IMG/VR virus record: IMGVR_UViG_3300037793_000035
Location: 1 to 33,192 of that record
Direction: 5' to 3' (one strand)
Length of the DNA stretch: 33,192 bases
DNA from: a virus
Shown here: positions 31,323-33,192 of the stretch, one piece after another
Numbering within the stretch: position 1 is the stretch's first letter
Layout of the letters: each line of letters starts with the position of its first letter
Made by a program: the position numbers and the translations under genes
Notes under the pieces: generated by a model
The model's input: the letters and a program-made list of their open reading frames with translations, nothing else
Told to the model about the DNA's origin: nothing
The model's database searches: none

Positions 31323-31771
31323 AGATCAACCCGCAGGAGCTGTGCGCTCTGTGCGGTCACCCACTCGAGGACCATGACTTAGTTTTTGTTGAGTCAGGAT
31401 CTATCGTGCCAAGAAAGCGCGACCAGAACACGAGGTACTTCCTCGCGGACTGGCGCTTGCCTCAGCCTAACCAGCCCGACAATCCAGTGATGCGGTTGTA
31501 CCACTTCCATTGCTTTCAACAACTGGCGCAAGGAGAGCCGTGGAAGGTCAACCCACCTGACTGGGAGTGTCATCTATGTGATCGATCGGACTTCCGTCGT
31601 GAGCGTTGGGCTTTTCAGATAACGGTAGGGAAGGTGGGAGAAGATTTCTCCTATGTTCCCGATCCGGAGATAGGAAAGCAGGGAATCGTCTGCATTCCCT
31701 GTACTACTGCCCTCTTCGGTGACGGAGATGATGAAGAGGGCGAAGCACTGCTCTTCGGAGCGGGAGGATGA
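31307..31771 (+). CDS. Double zinc-knuckle protein, unknown
   Basis: The 154-aa protein has two likely zinc sites. The first is CALCGHPLEDHD followed by YHFHCF, a treble-clef-like CxxC...HxxC. The second is WECHLCDRSDF followed by GIVCIPC, a CxxC...CxxC pair. The C-terminus is acidic (FGDGDDEEGEALLFGAGG). The ATG lacks a strong ribosome site. It stands in the rightward accessory cluster between the acidic peptide and the duplicated-domain protein. Nucleic-acid or protein binding is plausible; no family recognised. Confidence 0.5.
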   Translation: MYECLEINPQELCALCGHPLEDHDLVFVESGSIVPRKRDQNTRYFLADWRLPQPNQPDNPVMRLYHFHCFQQLAQGEPWKVNPPDWECHLCDRSDFRRERWAFQITVGKVGEDFSYVPDPEIGKQGIVCIPCTTALFGDGDDEEGEALLFGAGG

Positions 31772-31774
31772 CAA

Positions 31775-32500
31775 ATGAGGCGCGGGTCGCAGTTGGTAAT
31801 CGACCGTGCGCTACAAGCTCTAGGAATAGAAACAAGAAATGATCTTGATCTCCTCTGCCACAGGGAGCTGCGGTTGGAGGTCAACACGTACTTGCACTTG
31901 AGTTCCCTACGCAGTGACTTGGTTTGGGCGGCGGCAAATCCGGATGGTGAGCGGCGGCGGTCTTTCGATCCCTTATGCTTTTGGTTTCCGAAGGACAAGA
32001 CATTGTCGCTCATCAAAGAGCTTGTGGCGCCGAAACCTGGGAGCTTCGAGTACCGTTTCAAGAAGTTCGCGGATTACTTCCGCCGTTTCAGAGCAGCACA
32101 ACATCTGAAACGCCAAGAACGCACTGCATCGCGGGAGGAGATGCGGTCTCTCCTAAGCAAGTGTCTCCAAGAGAAACTGATCGAGCGTAACGTCTACCTC
32201 TGGTATCGATCACTGGAAGACAAGAGGTTGGTCTGGGTAGACGTCAACCCGTTCAACGATCGGAGGAAGAACAGGACCCTCGATACCATGAACCTATGGT
32301 ATCCAAAGCAGCTCGCTATCCAGACGCTGAGTGATCTCTACAGCTTCGAGAGCGACAGCTTCGAGGAAGAGTTCAGCGGCATGAGTGCCTACTTCCGAGG
32401 GTTCAGAACGGCATGCGAGATCAAGATCGAGCTGGTGAAGGAGCAGCTCAAAGAGATGAGGCGAGGGGAGCAGGCACAGCTTCAGCTAAAATGGTGCTAG
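31775..32500 (+). CDS. Protein made of two copies of one domain, unknown
   Basis: The 241-aa protein contains an internal duplication. Residues about 25-112 and 123-217 share NTYLHLSSLRSDLVWAAANP / NVYLWYRSLEDKRLVWVDVN, then LCFWFPKDKTLSLIKEL / MNLWYPKQLAIQTLSDL, then FADYFRRFRAAQHLK / MSAYFRGFRTACEIK. Each copy is helix-strand-helix with conserved Trp and Arg residues and a closing aromatic-basic helix. GGGAGG is upstream of the ATG. The stop overlaps the stop of the converging gene in the palindrome CTAG. Basic residues suggest a nucleic-acid or protein-binding role; not recognised. Confidence 0.55.
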   Translation: MRRGSQLVIDRALQALGIETRNDLDLLCHRELRLEVNTYLHLSSLRSDLVWAAANPDGERRRSFDPLCFWFPKDKTLSLIKELVAPKPGSFEYRFKKFADYFRRFRAAQHLKRQERTASREEMRSLLSKCLQEKLIERNVYLWYRSLEDKRLVWVDVNPFNDRRKNRTLDTMNLWYPKQLAIQTLSDLYSFESDSFEEEFSGMSAYFRGFRTACEIKIELVKEQLKEMRRGEQAQLQLKWC

Positions 32501-33192
32501 ACCAGCGCGGCTTCGTGGCCCCGCTGCGGTGGCTTCTGCTCAGGCAGAGGTCTCGCAGCGGCGGTCGCAGCCCTGCTGGGGCCGTTGCTCCCGCTTGCCA
32601 TTAGCCCCAGAACGACGTCGTAGAGCTGGGGCTGACGCTGGCGAAGGACAGTCAGCGCCTGCGGCACACGATGCGGAGGCAGGGCCTTGACCCTATCAGC
32701 TATCTGCCTGGCCAACAGGAGCAGGTCCACGTTCTGCCGGCCAGCGAGGTCGGTGCCTGTAGTCTGCGGGCCGATCTTGTTGACCTGCTGCAGCGTGAGA
32801 GGAGACTGGATACCGTTGGGCGCAGCAGTCACGAGCTCGGGCTGACGTGGCTGAGCCTGGTGCTGCGGAGCCGGCTGCTGTGGTTGCTGCCCCTGCTGGA
32901 GTGCGATCTGATCTTGCATCATCTGTGTCTGCTGCGCACCCTGGAAGGCGATCTGGTCCTTCATCATCTCGTTCTGGATGGCAGCCTGCTCGATCATCTG
33001 CTGCTTCTGGACCTTGTTCTGCCACTTCATCTGGACCAAGGCAGCCTCACCCTCCATCTCCGCCTGCATCAGCCGCTGCTTCTTCATAGTCTCTGCGCGG
33101 CGAGCACCCTCCCTCTCCATGATCTGGTCTTCCTTCTGCGAATCATGATCAGCGTCCGCACAGAGAGACTCATCGGAGATCTTCCCAGCCTG
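32497..33192 (-). CDS. C-terminal part of Gln-rich virion protein, possibly portal (cut by window edge)
   Basis: The reading frame is open from the right edge (QAGKISDESLCADADHDSQK before the first internal ATG at 33120), so the true start lies outside. The visible 231 residues are a Gln/Met-rich helical part (MKKQRLMQAEMEGEAALVQM, QKQQMIEQAAIQNEMMKDQI), a Pro/Gln linker and a helical end (ADRVKALPPHRVPQALTVLR). Portal proteins of large phages often end in such Gln-rich tails, and no other portal is present in the window. That assignment is a guess. Confidence 0.45.
   Translation of the reverse strand, partial: QAGKISDESLCADADHDSQKEDQIMEREGARRAETMKKQRLMQAEMEGEAALVQMKWQNKVQKQQMIEQAAIQNEMMKDQIAFQGAQQTQMMQDQIALQQGQQPQQPAPQHQAQPRQPELVTAAPNGIQSPLTLQQVNKIGPQTTGTDLAGRQNVDLLLLARQIADRVKALPPHRVPQALTVLRQRQPQLYDVVLGLMASGSNGPSRAATAAARPLPEQKPPQRGHEAALV

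Noticed and set aside
32497-32500. Converging genes sharing stop codons in CTAG
   Set aside because: Real but a simple consequence of compact packing with TAG stops; no further meaning inferred.

Overview
The window is part of a GC-rich genome of a tailed double-stranded DNA bacteriophage (Caudoviricetes) with a contractile tail. The evidence is a large terminase, a major capsid protein, a capsid-protease-like protein, a gpV/gp5-type tail spike and a tail-sheath N-terminus, all in densely packed genes with overlapping stop/start codons and Shine-Dalgarno sites. The genome is probably large: virion genes alone fill about 30 kb, and both ends of the window cut through genes. The host cannot be named; the ribosome binding sites and a sigma70-like promoter fit a bacterium. 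I see no tRNA, rRNA, CRISPR array or transposon.

Layout from right to left. At 32497-33192 is the C-terminal end of a Gln-rich leftward protein, possibly a portal. At 31094-32500 is a small rightward cluster: a 51-aa very acidic protein, a possible 29-aa membrane peptide, a double zinc-knuckle protein and a protein made of two copies of one domain. A divergent control region (30927-31093) separates it from a leftward operon headed by a 2061-aa single-chain RNA polymerase in which complete beta-like and beta'-like parts are fused. The operon continues with a small glycine-rich protein, the central tail spike, a 91-aa protein, a 668-aa unknown, a candidate small terminase and a 173-aa protein. 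A 210-bp non-coding gap follows that carries a rightward promoter-like motif and a strongly structured sequence. Next is the large terminase, interrupted by an intein inside its nuclease active site. Two small rightward genes (15397-16336) separate it from the main leftward virion operon, which starts at a TTGACA/TATGAT promoter near 15290. That operon runs through four head-associated unknowns or protease, several disordered proteins, a candidate decoration protein and the major capsid protein. After a terminator it continues through neck and tail-tip candidates, two tandem paralogues sharing a domain with the sheath, a zinc/FN3-like protein, and the tail sheath cut by the left edge.

How the parts may work together. 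Head, neck, tail and packaging genes are read leftward, and short accessory genes are read rightward from extended -10-like promoters. The polymerase is the first gene of a virion/packaging operon, so it could be made late and packaged, or used for late transcription. Many of the uncharacterised proteins in the virion operons share an N-terminal acidic motif (DEL-x-K-x-A type) and dense K-x-A tripeptides. This may mark cargo for the capsid protease encoded in the same operon. The most unusual items are the fused polymerase, the structured RNA candidate next to the terminase gene, the intein at the terminase active site and the K-x-A signature.
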